DNA of 64,000 bases, taken from contig OX352774.1 of NCBI GenBank assembly GCA_947095535.1, positions 208,494,965 through 208,558,964 on the forward strand, written 5' to 3'. The notes beneath the pieces were generated by a model, which did no database searches, was not told the origin of the DNA, and saw nothing but the letters and a program-made list of their open reading frames with translations. Numbering within the stretch: position 1 is the first letter of the stretch; every line of letters begins with the position of its first letter. Both the position numbers and the translations under genes were made by a program. The stretch comes from Poecilobothrus nobilitatus. Lineage: Eukaryota; Arthropoda; Insecta; Diptera; Dolichopodidae. Positions 49,443-62,572 of this stretch are shown piece after piece.

Positions 49443-52400
49443 TACGTACGTTCTATGTACACATACTTATATGTACAAAAAACGAAAATTAAACTTTCAG
49501 TATATAAAAAAAAAGAAAATTATATCTAAAATTCGATTTTGGAGACTATTGGAGAATTTTTTTTTCTTAATGCTGATTAGTTTTTGGAGACTTTTTTTTT
49601 TTTATAATTGTATGAAGTATGTACTAGTATAACCGACAACCGTTGCTTAAAATATATTTTTTTATGTTTTAATGTTGTGTAGTTATGAATTTGGTATATC
49701 AATAATAAATTGTTTAACTTAACTTCTTAAGTTCTAATCTTCATAACAAAAAAAAATAAAATTTTTTTTTTTAATTATTTGAATTCCAACAACCCTTTTA
49801 TTACAATACTTATTTAATATTTATTTATGTATATAATACATAATAGGGTTTAGTATATAAATTCAATTAGATTTTTTAAATGTATTTATACTTAATTACA
49901 CACAAAACAAAATAGGTAAGTATGTTTATAAATTATATACATATACTTATATATAGATGTATATACGTATATTTATATCAGTACATATATGTACCTTTAA
50001 GGTAATTTTACCCTCTTAAAAAACATGAAACTTGTATTAGATAAAAATATCTAACAAAAAAAAAAAAAAAAAATTATGTTGGAATGATGGAAACTGATAT
50101 GATATGAAAAATAAACTTTCCGGTACAATTGATATATTTATATTTTTTTTTTTTTGTCTTAATAAAAAATATAAATTTATACTTAAGATATTTGAGAGTA
50201 AAATGAAAGATCGATAAAACAATAAAGATAATAATAAAAAACGTTTTATATAATCTGAAAATGTTATAGTTATAGATGTCAGATGTATCTATTTACTTGT
50301 TTTTTTTTTGTTATTGTTTTGTTTTCACATCTGAAAATGAAAATTGACAGCATTTTTCCAAAATTATTAAATAGAAGAAACTCTATGTTATTTTGAGTTT
50401 TGCACATTTCTTTAAGGAACAAAAATATTAAATAAGTATAGTTTTAGGTAGTTTTACTTAAAATTTTTTTTTTTTAGATTTGAAGATTTACTTATAAAAA
50501 AAAATTTTTTTCAAAATAAATAATAGATCAAAGCAAAAGAAAACTTAATTTAGGTATTATTACTTAAGTAAGTATATTAGTTATATATAATATTATTATA
50601 AATTGTGTCAAAAATGAGTCAGGAATGAGTAATTATTGAGAAAATCGAACGAAACAAGTTAAAAGTCAGTATGTATGTATTATGTGTTTCACTCTCTGAT
50701 TACTTAATTATTTTAGTAGATTGATTCTTATTATATTGATTCTTGAAGATTACATGACGAATTCCATAAAAATTTCTACAACGGTTTAATAGTATAATCT
50801 TAAGGATTAATTAACGTTATCAAATATCTTAGTTGAAATTATTGCTCTTTTACTTACACTTGCTCTTTTACCTATGTGCTTCCAATTGTGGAACATCGTC
50901 CAAGTATAAAAGAATTTAAAATGAACTTACATTGATTAAGATAGCTTGCGGTGTTACTGGAAAAGTCCACACAAGTCCACAGAGATTGTGAAAATCGGTA
51001 CAGTGAGTTTTAATTGAAGATTTAATATTTTCAGCTAATAATTTTTCCTTTTTCTTAAATAGAAAGTTCCAAGGTTATAAATAAGGTTATAAATCTTGTT
51101 CTTAATATTGTGAAGCATAATGATATAAATAGATTAGTTGTTAGATATTTCATTTTATATTTTAATTCCAACAGAGTTTGCTTAACTGCGTAAATATTTT
51201 ATGAATATCACAAAAATTACCATCATCGTGACAAAATACTAGATCTAAGTATGTACTGAGAATAAAATTGTTGTTTTGTTTTTTTTTTTTTTTTTCTTAT
51301 TTTTTATAATGATTCGATTTTTGGCTGTTTTTTGTTTTAGATAATTGTTAATTTAAATATATAACTAGATATATGTATGTAATATACTAAATTTAGGATA
51401 CATCCTATCTTGTCAATATGAATTATATTAATTTTCAATCAAGTAGGTACATACAGGTGAACTTCTATAAAGCAAAAACCATGTTAATTCAAACAATATT
51501 ATATTTTGTATCTTAAGTATCAAAACAAAAAAGAGTTATAAAAATAAAAATGACATTGAGAATAGTTAATTAAAATATTTTCTTAATTTTTTATTGTATC
51601 AATATTAATGGCTTCCGTTAATTAGATGTAATTTAGATTTAAAAAAAAATCTTTTTTATTTTTTTTTTTTGTAACTACCTACCTATTTATCTAAAAATAA
51701 ATGATTGTAAAGTAAATAAATAAATAAGTAGGCCTACACAGTTAGTTTAAGCGGAAACTTTCAATATACATTAGTATGTATATAGCATTATATATTTATA
51801 TACTTATAATATGTACTTTATGCATAATGCATTTCTAACACTGGAAGTTTATTTAATTTTATTAAAATTTTCTTTAGTTATTTTTCTTTTTCCTGAATTT
51901 CACATTTATATAAAAAAAAATAACTTTACAATTCAAATTAATTTTAAAATAATCTTAAGATATAAACTCACCTGTGGTCTATAAGAATAATAAAAATCGA
52001 CAAAAGAAAAAAAAAATATATTACACATCATATATATATATGTTATATCATATATATATACAAACATCTTTTTGCTTTTTTTCTGACTCTCAACCCACCT
52101 TAACCTAATTTCATTACCATTCAAACACGAATACAGGCAGGTCAATAATAAAAAAAAAAAAAAAAAAACCAACACAAGGAAAATAAAAAAGTATAACTGA
52201 AAAAAAAAGTTTATTTCCTGTAAATAACCAACCTTTTAATATCTTAAATCTTTCATACTCGAGCAGTTTATTTCTTCTATAGATAAAATGAAAAAAAATT
52301 AAATTAAAAAGAATTTCCCATCACGTGAGACTAGACAGGTATGCAATAGTATTTAGTAATCGTGATGTTGTACCCGTAAAGTGCAATTTAAAAGAAAAAA

Positions 52401-52550
52401 GTACTATCTTTAATACATATGTAATACATATATATAATGTAGTATGTACTATGTATTTATATGTATAAGTACCATATCATTATTTAGATAGTATATGTAT
52501 ATAGTATATAGTAAAATCTTAATATATTGTATATTGTGTTTATAAATGTA

Positions 52551-53315
52551 CAGGGTGTTGAAATTGTTTGCGAGTACGAAATTAACATTGATATAGTTAC
52601 GGAACAGTTACTGATTTTTTCAATAGCAATATAAATAGCTGGAAAATGGAACAACAAACAAAATTATTGATGTATTGAAAAATAGGAGTTCTTTGTACTG
52701 AATGCAACATTATTAATTTAAATGTTAAAGGAAGAAAGTGAAGCTTTTGTTATAAAAGAAAATCGCTGGCAATTTATATTTACCGAACGATAACAGTCAG
52801 TTTTAAGAAAATATTTAACAGGTTCAACACATAAGAAATCTAAATCAAATTAATAATAGATTGATCTTGTCATAATGCAACAACATCTTGCAAACGTCAA
52901 AAAATGATAAAAGAAAAAAAAAACTCTAAATAACTGGATCTGTGTAACTATATCAGATAAATTTTTCAATATTTGCTGATGTTATTTGCTATCATGTGAC
53001 TAACTGTTTAATTATTTAAAAAAAAATCATAAAGTACTTAAGTATATCATTTCTTATTACATTTTCCAAGATCCTAAATTTACATCACTCATTTGGAAAA
53101 TAACTCATTTTACTCTTATTAATTTGGTGACACATATACATACATAATAAAATCTAATTATTTCTTTGTAGGGAATCATGGGCGAAATCCGATTATTTTC
53201 AGATACATACTTTAAAAGAAACCCTTCTCTTTTCTTAGAATTTTTTGGTTATTTAATAATGTGAAATGTCTTTTTTCGATAGTTCGTATACCTATTGCGA
53301 GCGATATCACCCTGT
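52551..53315 (+). mobile_element. Degraded mariner-like DNA transposon
   Basis: The left end TA-CAGGGTG (from 52549) and the right end CACCCTG-TA (53309-53317) are inverted and both flanked by TA, the Tc1/mariner target. Similarity continues imperfectly inward (TTTGCGAGTACGAA against TCGCAATAGGTATACGAA read inward from the right end). At about 52870-52910 the plus strand gives, across a frameshift, H-NATT then HLANVKKMIKE, reminiscent of the mariner transposase HDNARPH motif. At about 765 bp, with no long open frame, it is an inactive and probably internally deleted copy. The TIR match is short, so the call is moderate. Confidence 0.5.
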
Positions 53316-55654
53316 ACTGCACTTGATAGTAATCATTACCAACTTTAGTGTTGCCGCAGCTGGGATTGATATTATTTTTTTTTTATCAATTGGAATGTAG
53401 ATTTTATAATTAAAGTTATATTACAAACATTCGGTGTATTTTATATCTTTGTAATATAACTTATATTTATTTGTTTTTTTTTTTTTTTCAATTTTATATG
53501 ACTCTATAGTCTATAGGTCTATTGACTTTCTGATACAATTGCGAGCAGCAATTACTTATATATTATATAATGTACATATATATGATTTTTCGTATTTAGA
53601 GAATCAAAACATTGTAAATATCAACGATCATCATTTTAATGTCTCGCGTTTGATGTTTTTGTTTTTTATATTTAAGTAAATAAAAAAAATTTCATATTGG
53701 TTTGTGAATTGGGAATTTAAAACAGAGAAAACACAATAATAAAAAAAATCACTGAGATGTCAACGAGAGAAAATTGCTACGACTATTTAATAAAAAAGCA
53801 AGAACAAATAAAAAAATAAAATAAAAAAAAATTTAAGTTATTTGCAAACGAATGGAATAACTTATTCAGGTGTGGCTCACTTTAAAGTTTTTATTTTTAT
53901 ATCAAACAGAATAGAATTCAAATTACTACAAAATTTTAATGGAATGACAGCGGTGATTCGATGGTTCAAGAGATGAAGTCATAAAATTACAATTTTTATT
54001 TTTTTTTATTTACTTCATAAAAAAAAAAAAAAACACAAATGTGTGATGTCAATATAAATTATGTATACGTATATATTTGTTTTCGTATTTTTTTTTTTAA
54101 TACTTTATATATGTGTGTGTGTACAAATTGCAAATATTTGCATGACTTTTTTTTTTAGTTTGTTTTTATGTGAATTATTTTTAAAATTTTGATTTTTTCT
54201 TTAAAATTAGATTTTATTCTCATATTATATTGATCTATATATATAATAGCATATTTTCAGTGACCTGTTAAAAATAAATGATGTTTTGGACGCCATCAGT
54301 AATTGTGCGATATACTTAAAAATAACTCGAGACTGTAAAACTCAAACAAATTGATTTAATTTAAAAGTATTAATTCGGTTGTTTTGATCTATTATATTCT
54401 TAATGAGTAGAATCGGGTAACATTTTTATAATAAATTTACAACAAAAATTTAAACGTTTGGATAAATATGATCCTAAAAATCCTATAAATTCTAGTGTAG
54501 GTAACGGAAACTTACGGTTGTTTCAAATAATTCTAAGTTGTTTTTAATGTTGCCGCCTGCTAATAACTATGTGCAGAAAATACATACTTATTAATAAAGT
54601 TTGTCAAGTAGTTAATGAATATTCAATATAAATGGAATGCTTAAAGTTCTAAAAGTGCTTATAGTTATAGTATAGTATAGATAACTAGTAAATGTTTTAG
54701 TAAATGTTTTATGTCTCATATTTTAATTTTTGTAATGTTGTTTTATTTTCTTTAGGCCAAATAAAATTAGTTAATCTTTTACTTTGGCTTAGGTTATGGT
54801 ACCTTGATAAGTATAACTATTTTTTTTTTTGAAAATTTACATGTACATTACAGATTACTTAGGTTTACATTGAAATATATAAGAAAGTCAAGGGTAACAA
54901 ACAGCCATTTCATTAATTTTAGCTTTTTCAATATTTGTATATACTTGATGACTTTTATACATAGATATCGGCAAATAACTACAAAAATTTTAAATATTTA
55001 ATATCATAATTAACATCTAAGTATTCTAAAATATGGAAGCGAAATCTGGTTAAGTATATTGTTAAAACTTAATAAACAAGAGACTGAAGATATTTTTGCC
55101 TTAGATATGCATGTAAAATATATTAACTTGCAAAACGACAACAATATCTGGAAGCTAATTAATTAATGATAAGTACTTTGAAAATACTCATGTAATTTAT
55201 AGCAATAATTGCACTATTAATAATGGTGGAATAGAGACGGAATTAAAAGGCATATGGTTGAACAACATCAATATATTATAAAAAAATGTTAAAACAAGAA
55301 TTAAAACACATGAATTGTGATATTAAATTTCAAGGAATGTCTATTGGAATCATATGTTTTCAAAAGCAGTATTTTTGAGGAGTAAAAAATATTTTTATAT
55401 TCAATTTTATTGATTGTTATTACATACTTATTAGTATTACTTTTTTTTTTGAGAAGTTGCAGTTGTTCTCGTACTTTATTCAACAGACTACTTGTATACC
55501 ATTTATTTATTCAGCATTAAATATTAATGTCTGATAATAAATATGGTTTAAATTTTTATTAATTAAAAAAGATAGTAAAATACTTATACAATATAACTAA
55601 CTAAGTATATCTAAAAATTTCTTTTTAGCACATTTTTAAAAAATGTTGAAAAAA

Positions 55655-55840
55655 TGTGCCTATTAGTTTCACTCTGTCCGTCTGTCCGCCCGTCCATACT
55701 TCTGTTTGGTTACAAAACTTCTACACCGTTAAAGATAGAGAAAAAAAATCATGTAGCTTCATCCAGTACAGAGCTACATCCCGTCAAACTTTGCAAAAGC
55801 CCTATTTTTAAATGCGTAATATCTTATGTTCCGCTTAACA
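55655..55840 (+). mobile_element. Transposon-like fragment with TCCGTCTGTCCG repeats
   Basis: A more complex stretch beginning with CACTCTGTCCGTCTGTCCGC and continuing into TACAAAACTTCTACACCG and TGTAGCTTCATCCAGTACAG. Tandem TCCG/TCTG words of this kind are a familiar part of several fly transposable elements. No termini or coding remnant were found. Confidence 0.35.
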
Positions 55841-58729
55841 TGTTTTCAATCTGAAAACGCTATTCAACAGGAATATAAATTTTTTTAATAAAAAAAAAGT
55901 CATGCAAATATTTGCAATTTCTACACACAGAAACATATTCAGTATTAAAAAGACATTAAAGAGACAAGGCATAAAAATTAAAGCTTCAGTAATAAGTATA
56001 TTTTTACGTGTCTTAGGGTTTTTTTTAAGTTATATGGGGTTCCAGGTTCCTACAAAAACATCTTATTTTCACATATTTTCTTAATTTATTATAAGTACTT
56101 ACTTATGAAATTTTAAAATTTTGATGCAAGTCACAATTGTAAACAGTTTGTATTATCTTTTGAAAATGTGTGGTTTTAAAAACCGTTGGTTTACATTCTG
56201 CCTTGTTTAATTTCTAAAAACGATTAAGTGTTATAAATTGCTCTGATAAAAAGAAGGCTCTGATAATTAAATATTTTTTTAGGGCAGTCAAAAGTCTTTT
56301 TAAATTTAAATCTTAAAAAAAAAAAAAAAAAATCTTAAGCAAAAAAAAAAATGATAAACACCCTCAAAATGAAATTTTGTTGTCAGCATGTTTTTTTGCA
56401 TTAATTTAATTTTTTCAAAAATTTTTCATCTTTCAATCTTTTACTTCCTTTTTAAGTATTTTGTTTTTATATAAGTATATATAGCAGTTTAGTCCCCTAA
56501 CACTCTATTGCACAACGGTTAAACTTCAAATATGAATACAGAAGAATAATCTTTATGGATTTGCTTGCTTGCCCTTTTAATTACTTTTAATGAAATCAGT
56601 TTTTGTTTTTTTTAATTTGTTATTTTTCTATTTGTCATACCCACATCCCCTTTTTTTAAACGGTAGATGTACGGTACGTTTTATAAAAAAAAATAATGTA
56701 AATCGAAACCGTCCAAAATGAAACACAGTTTTCATATAAAAAAAGGAAAGAAAAAAACTTGAACTAAATTTTAACTAACCGGATAAATGAGGGGATGAAT
56801 GTACTTAAATGTTTCTAACCTTTGCTCAAAGAATTGAAAACGTACAAAAAAAAAAATGCTCCAAAAAAGACTAAGTAAGTATTTTTTTTTGTTCAAATTG
56901 TATTTGTAATTATTTTACAATAGAGCTGTCATCATCGTTGCTATCACTACTAAGTAACACTAGAGATGTAAAATAAAATTTTCTTTATATATATATGTAC
57001 TTATAAGTATGTATTTTTTTTTTTTAGTTTTTTTGTTGTAAGATTTATTTTATTCAACAAAGGAACACTATGATTCTGTCCATGAAGTAAATTAAATAAA
57101 GTCTGCCATTTTTAAACAATATTATTGTTTCTCCTCTCTCTTTAAACGAACACAAAAGTTTCTTTCTGACGAACAAAAACAATGAAAATATAAAATACTA
57201 TTATATAAATAAAATTAGGAACATCTACTAGTAGTTCCAGACTACATTAATGAAATGGTGGCAATAATATTTTATTTTTTATTTTGGCATCCCCTACAGA
57301 CTGATATGCATCAGAATTCAGAACCAATAGTAAATTTTGTTCTATTTTGTTGCATTGTTTAGAAATTTAATAGTTGTATAGGATACATTTTTGATAATGT
57401 TAATGTTGATGATGATAATGATAACGATACTGATGAAATTTTTTTTTTTCAACATAGAATCATGTTTTTCATGCAGTTACTTATCAAAACAATAAAAATT
57501 AAAATGAAAGGAAAAAAAGTGAATAACAAATTAAATTTATTTGTAAAAAAAAAGAAAATGTGGGAGAGAATATTTTTTTTTTATATAATGTAACTTACAT
57601 ATGTTTCAAAAAACAAAAAAAAAAAAAAAGAATAGCAAAATTACATCCTGTTGCATTACAGTTCAAATGCATGCTGCTTTTATCCTTTAACTAAATTAAT
57701 AGCAATCAATAAACACTTTTTTTTGTTTTGTTGTTTTCTTTTTCTTTTATTTTAAGTGACTGCATATGTACGTATTATTATAGAACTATTTTTTTAGACG
57801 ATTTTTTCAGTTTTATATAATAGTATATTTAGTAAGTATGCTTAGAAAAGTTAAAGTATATCTTTTCAAATGATAGCTAACTTTCATAATATAATAAAAT
57901 ACATGCTACAAAAATTAAATTTTTAAATAACGATTTCAAAGGTTCTATACCTATAACTAGTCCTTATTCTATTTGTTTAATGCATTAACCTCGTAAATTA
58001 GATTTTTGTTAAATAGATTTGTTTTCATAACTTTTTCAATTAAAACCCAAAAATGCAACTAGGTACTTACACTAACTACTGAATGAGCAATATCTTTAAA
58101 AATAAATAATTATTTCATCGACTTTAAAACAAAAAAATAAACTTTAAATATTTTCATTATAGGGTACTGTTAAAATTGCAGTGCAGTTTATTGCATTTAT
58201 TTTGTAGTTCTGTTTAATTTTGTTCCTACTTAAATTTTCTAGAAAGTATGTTAGGTAGAAAAGTATGTCAGGAAATATTTGGTGTAGTTATTGCAACTCG
58301 AGTTTCCGAACAGCGACATTTTATTGATGGCGGCTCATTAAAGCCAACAAAATTTATGGTAGCAAAATAGCACAAATTGATAATTGGTATTTGATTAGAA
58401 AAAATTGTCTATAACAAAGTACATATTGCACGTATACATATAACCAATGTCGAAAATATATTTAATGGGGGCGTAACACTTGGCAAAACTCAGATGACAA
58501 ATATCTATTTCTCCTAAGTTCACTTATCAAAAAACTCAAATTTCTCATTTCTCATTTAATAAATTTGCAATTTTCAAAAAATTAAAAAAAATGTTTCTTT
58601 AGTAAAGACTTTGTATAAGTATATGTGTTAATGCTCTTGAAAATTTGTCCCCCTTTTACGGAATATTTATATATTCGGTTGTATATTTTTCACTATTACT
58701 ATTTTAAATACATTGCTGATGAAATGCGT

Positions 58730-58955
58730 ATGTGCAAAATAATTAATGATTCCAAAATCAGGGTTTCAATAATTTGTTCAACGGGGGTTACAAAAATAAT
58801 TAGAAGAGATTTTAGTTTATTTCAAAATCAGAGAATAATCATTTTTTCCAGAATATGTGTAAATATGTATATGCGAGACTTTGTGTTAGGAGGAATTTTA
58901 GAATTGGTTACAAAATCAAGATTATACGTCTTTTACAGAATATGTATACTTAATG
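58730..58955 (+). repeat. Two-locus repeat family, locus B (three diverged units)
   Basis: Three tandem, diverged units: AAAATAATTAATGATTCC..AAAATCAGGG (58736), AAAATAATTAGAAGAGATTT followed by TTTCAAAATCAGAG (58793), and TGTTAGGAGGAATTTTAGAA then TTGGTTACAAAATCAAGATT (58883). Units 2 and 3 end in TTTTT(C/A)CAGAATATGT. The second half matches locus A at 46.0 kb (AGAGTTGGTTACAAAATCAG, then TTATACGT). This produces a spurious 113-codon open frame. Confidence 0.55.
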
Positions 58956-60894
58956 TCCCCCATTAAGATGTATACTTATGTTATTTGAAAATTTTTCAAA
59001 TGGATGTTTCCAAAGTAAAAATTTAACATCTACAATTTTTGACAAATTGCATTTTTGCAAAATGAGTTTTTTGCCAAGTGATTTTTTAGAATGTGCTTTT
59101 TGCAATGTGAGCTTAGGTCAACTATATGCTATATCCATATTTAATATATTTGTATAGCAGACATTTGAGTGAACTTTCTTATTCAAAATAAAATAGTTCG
59201 ACATTATGTAAGTTTTAAGTAGCTATAAATTAAAATATTAAAATTAATTAAAAAAAATATACTAACTACTTATTCGCTTTTTTTACATTTCTGTTAGTGT
59301 ATGAAAATTTAATGATCAATAAAGATGCAACATTTAAGATACTTTCGTGCGTATTTATATATGTACTTTCAAAAAAACTTCACATTACATTTTAACTTAA
59401 CATTCACTCAGCCAGCGAATGTTAAGAATGCGAAATTAAAATTTATGATCCAATAAAAAAAAACAAAAAAAAAAATATTAACGTAAAAGAATTTATTAAT
59501 ATTAAAACTCTCGTCCATTTTCATTTTAAAAAAAAGGGTTTTAATATTTTTTGTATTATGGCTCAATACTGTCTTTTATAGTATTTTTTTTTTATCTTAA
59601 TTTACATAATAGACTCTCAATTATATCAATGGATTTATGTTTTGTTCTTTATCTGTTCTTTCTGTTTATTTTTTTTTCTTTTTTGAATCAATTAATGTTA
59701 AGAATAATACATACATATTTATGTATATATACATTTATATAAAAGTAAAAAAAAATAATTTAAAAACATTTAAGAACTTATTGGACTACATTTTTTCTTT
59801 ATGAAATCCATTTTCTTGCTGGTAGTTCTTAAAATAAATGTTTTTGTCAAGTTTCTGAAATTTAACTAAGTAAGTATATATTATACATGTATATATATAT
59901 AGTTATATTGTTATTATACATTTTATACTTGAAGAATATTGCAATTTTAATATTTTAATTACGAGTTAACTTTAATTTTAATAAAACATTATCAATTTAA
60001 GTGCATATGTACTTAATTGAATCAAGTTGAATATAATATTGTTAAAATATTGATTGTTTTTGACTAAAGCCTTTATGTTTTGAGTTGTTTCAACATTTAA
60101 TCATTCAGCTTCGTTTTCTTCTTGCCTTTATCGGCTCAAATTAGTTATGCTTCTTATAAATCTCTTTCATCATCTGTTGACTGTCTTAACTCTAAAATCT
60201 CAATTTACTTATACTCAATTGAAAATTATCTTTCTTTTTGATTTTGGCTATACCAATTTTTACAATTTCCTTCTATATACATAAGTAGTTAGTTTTCGAT
60301 TAAATATTTTAACTGAGTATTAGTTTTTTGTCATCAATTTTTAATAGGATTGCCCGTGTTCATCTTAATTTCTAAAATTCAATACACTTTTTATGCGCAT
60401 TTAAAATTGCTATGAGTTTATAAGTATTGTCAAATTTTCTTTTTGATTAAAATCTCTGCGATCAATTATTTTTCTCCAAATTTTTTTTGAATATAATTTT
60501 TTTAATAGTGAGGTATTATGAACTATAGTACATTAGTATGTTTTGCAAAATATGATCCTCAATTTCCTAAAAAAAAGGAGGTAGAACATAAGAAAAATTT
60601 TTTGTAAGAATAACGAAGAAACATACTTAAGTATATAATGTAACCAGCCTTATAATTTTTAATTTAATGTAGTAAATTTATGAAACTGTGGCAATTTAAT
60701 TAACTTCAATTAAATTCTTAAGTTGGTTAATTTTCTATATATTTACATATACTTACTTAAGTTCTTAAAATCAAATGATTTTAAATTTTTTTTTTCCTTG
60801 GGTAAGGATGGGCAGAATTATCATAAGATGTTGAATGCAACACTGTTATCTGAGATTTCTCCTTAAACAAAAAGTGAGACAAACTTACTAAACA

Positions 60895-61380
60895 CACATT
60901 AGCCGCGTCTTAAAATATTAAAACTAGTCTAAAAGACTAACCATTATTTTCAGTTAACTCTTATAGATCTATTGGGAATTGCAGATCTCCGTGAAGGTGA
61001 TCTGCGTTTATTGTTAAATCTAATGGCCTAGTTAAGTTAAGCCCGCTATTGGCATTTTCGAAATGTAGGAGTTGCTTCTCCATTTATGTGTCCTTCTAAG
61101 CGGGTCTTATGTTTTAGTGCATATTTCTTTACTTCTTCGCTTACAGTAGGTATTTCTAAATCCCTAACTATATGTAAATCACAATTTCGTACGTATCAAG
61201 AAGCACTAAACATGTTATGTAAACTTTGGATGGTCTGAGTATTTGTTTGTTTGGCCATACTCCATAGTTGTTTGCCATACAACCAAAAAGGTTTGATTAT
61301 TTGGTTATTAAAAAAAATTTTATATTCTATTGGCAATTTAGAATTTCAACCTAGGTGCCAATACATTTTGTCTATATTTC
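60895..61380 (-). mobile_element. Jockey-clade non-LTR retrotransposon remnant (3' end)
   Basis: Minus-strand reading in one frame, with scattered stops, gives YWHLG, NSKLPIEYKIFFNNQIIK, PFWLYGKQLWSMAKQTNTQT, IQSLHNMFSAS, YVRNCDLHIVRDLEIPTVSE, EVKKYALKHKTRLEGHINGE, then a stop. This is the Jockey reverse-transcriptase C-terminal region (YW.LG..SKL....K.....KP.W.YG.QLW....., WYVRN.DLH.DL.IPTV.EE). About 150 residues are colinear and still readable, so it is the best-preserved Jockey piece here; the catalytic core is missing. Confidence 0.8.
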
Positions 61381-62464
61381 GATTCGAAATGATTTAAAAT
61401 GATTTTTAAAATTAAATTAATTATTTTAAATAAAATCTTATTTTAATAAAATCTAAATAGTTATTAAAGTATTAAATTTTTTAGAATACAGGAAAACAAT
61501 TTTTTTTTTTAAACTGAATCGTATGATTTTTTCTGTTACAAAGGTAAAATGAGAAAAGCGTTAATAAAGTACATTAAACTCATAAGAGTATATATATATA
61601 TTTGAGACAATCTTTTTTTCTATTTTTTTTTCTCTTCTTTTTTGTTGAAATAATGAAATGGAAAATAAGACAAAAATGATTATAAGAAAAAAATAAATAA
61701 ACTAAATCCATTTTCATTTTCCTGTACAATTAATTCTTGAACTAACATAAAAACAAAAAAAAAAAAAAAGCAAAAAGAACAAACAAAGAAAAATTCCGTT
61801 CAACTGGTCTTTTACAATATTCATTTCTTATCATTACATAATCCACATAACTATATTATAAAATGCAGTTTTAATTAACTGAGCATGCCATTGTAAACCT
61901 GTATTTTCTATATACATAACTAAGTACATATATATGTATATACATAATAGAAATTGTTACTGGTTATGCGTTCATTTCTTGATCTTGTGCACGCATTAAC
62001 AATAACTTAAGTATATAATATCTACACGTATATATATATATATCATTTTATCTCTGTTATTTCTTATCATGCTTCACCTGATATATCTTACTTTGATAAC
62101 CTTTTTTGTTTTTTTTTTCAAAATTATTTTTCTTGCTCTTTATTTTTTTGCTTTTACGTTTTCTTTTGGTTTGATTTTTGTTCTGGTTTTTTTTTTTTTT
62201 TTTTTTCATTTTCAATAATTTTATTATCATCATTTTACAACAATACTTATATATATACTTACGTATCTTTAAGATATTATGAAAGATATGCAGTTAGTAA
62301 AAAAATAAAAAACAAAAACAAAAACATAATTTTCTGATACCATGTAATGAAACCACTAGTCAAGAATCATCAATTAAAGTTCTTTTAATAGAATCTTGAA
62401 ACTGGAATTTAAAATGAAACTGGTGGCTTTAATTTATAATAAAAAAAAAAAGAAAAAACGAGAA

Positions 62465-62572
62465 AAAATAACTATACTTAGTTAGTTCTTATGTTTTCTA
62501 TAAAAAAAAAAAAAATAAAGAGCAAAATAACTATACTTAGTTAGTACTTATGGTTTCTATAAAAAAAAAAAT
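62465..62572. repeat. Tandem duplication, 59-bp period, two copies
   Basis: AATAACTATACTTAGTTAGT followed by (T/A)CTTATG(T/G)TTTCTATAAAA occurs from 62467 and again from 62526. The two copies differ at only a few positions besides A-run length, so the duplication is recent. Confidence 0.8.

Noticed and set aside
55654..56084. Two plus-strand open frames of 60-66 codons
   Set aside because: The first lies in TCCGTC-repeat transposon-like DNA; the second is low-complexity; neither has a conserved domain.
58625..58966. 113-codon plus-strand open frame
   Set aside because: Created by three tandem diverged repeat units; the peptide has no family signature and the same DNA repeats at 46 kb without an open frame.
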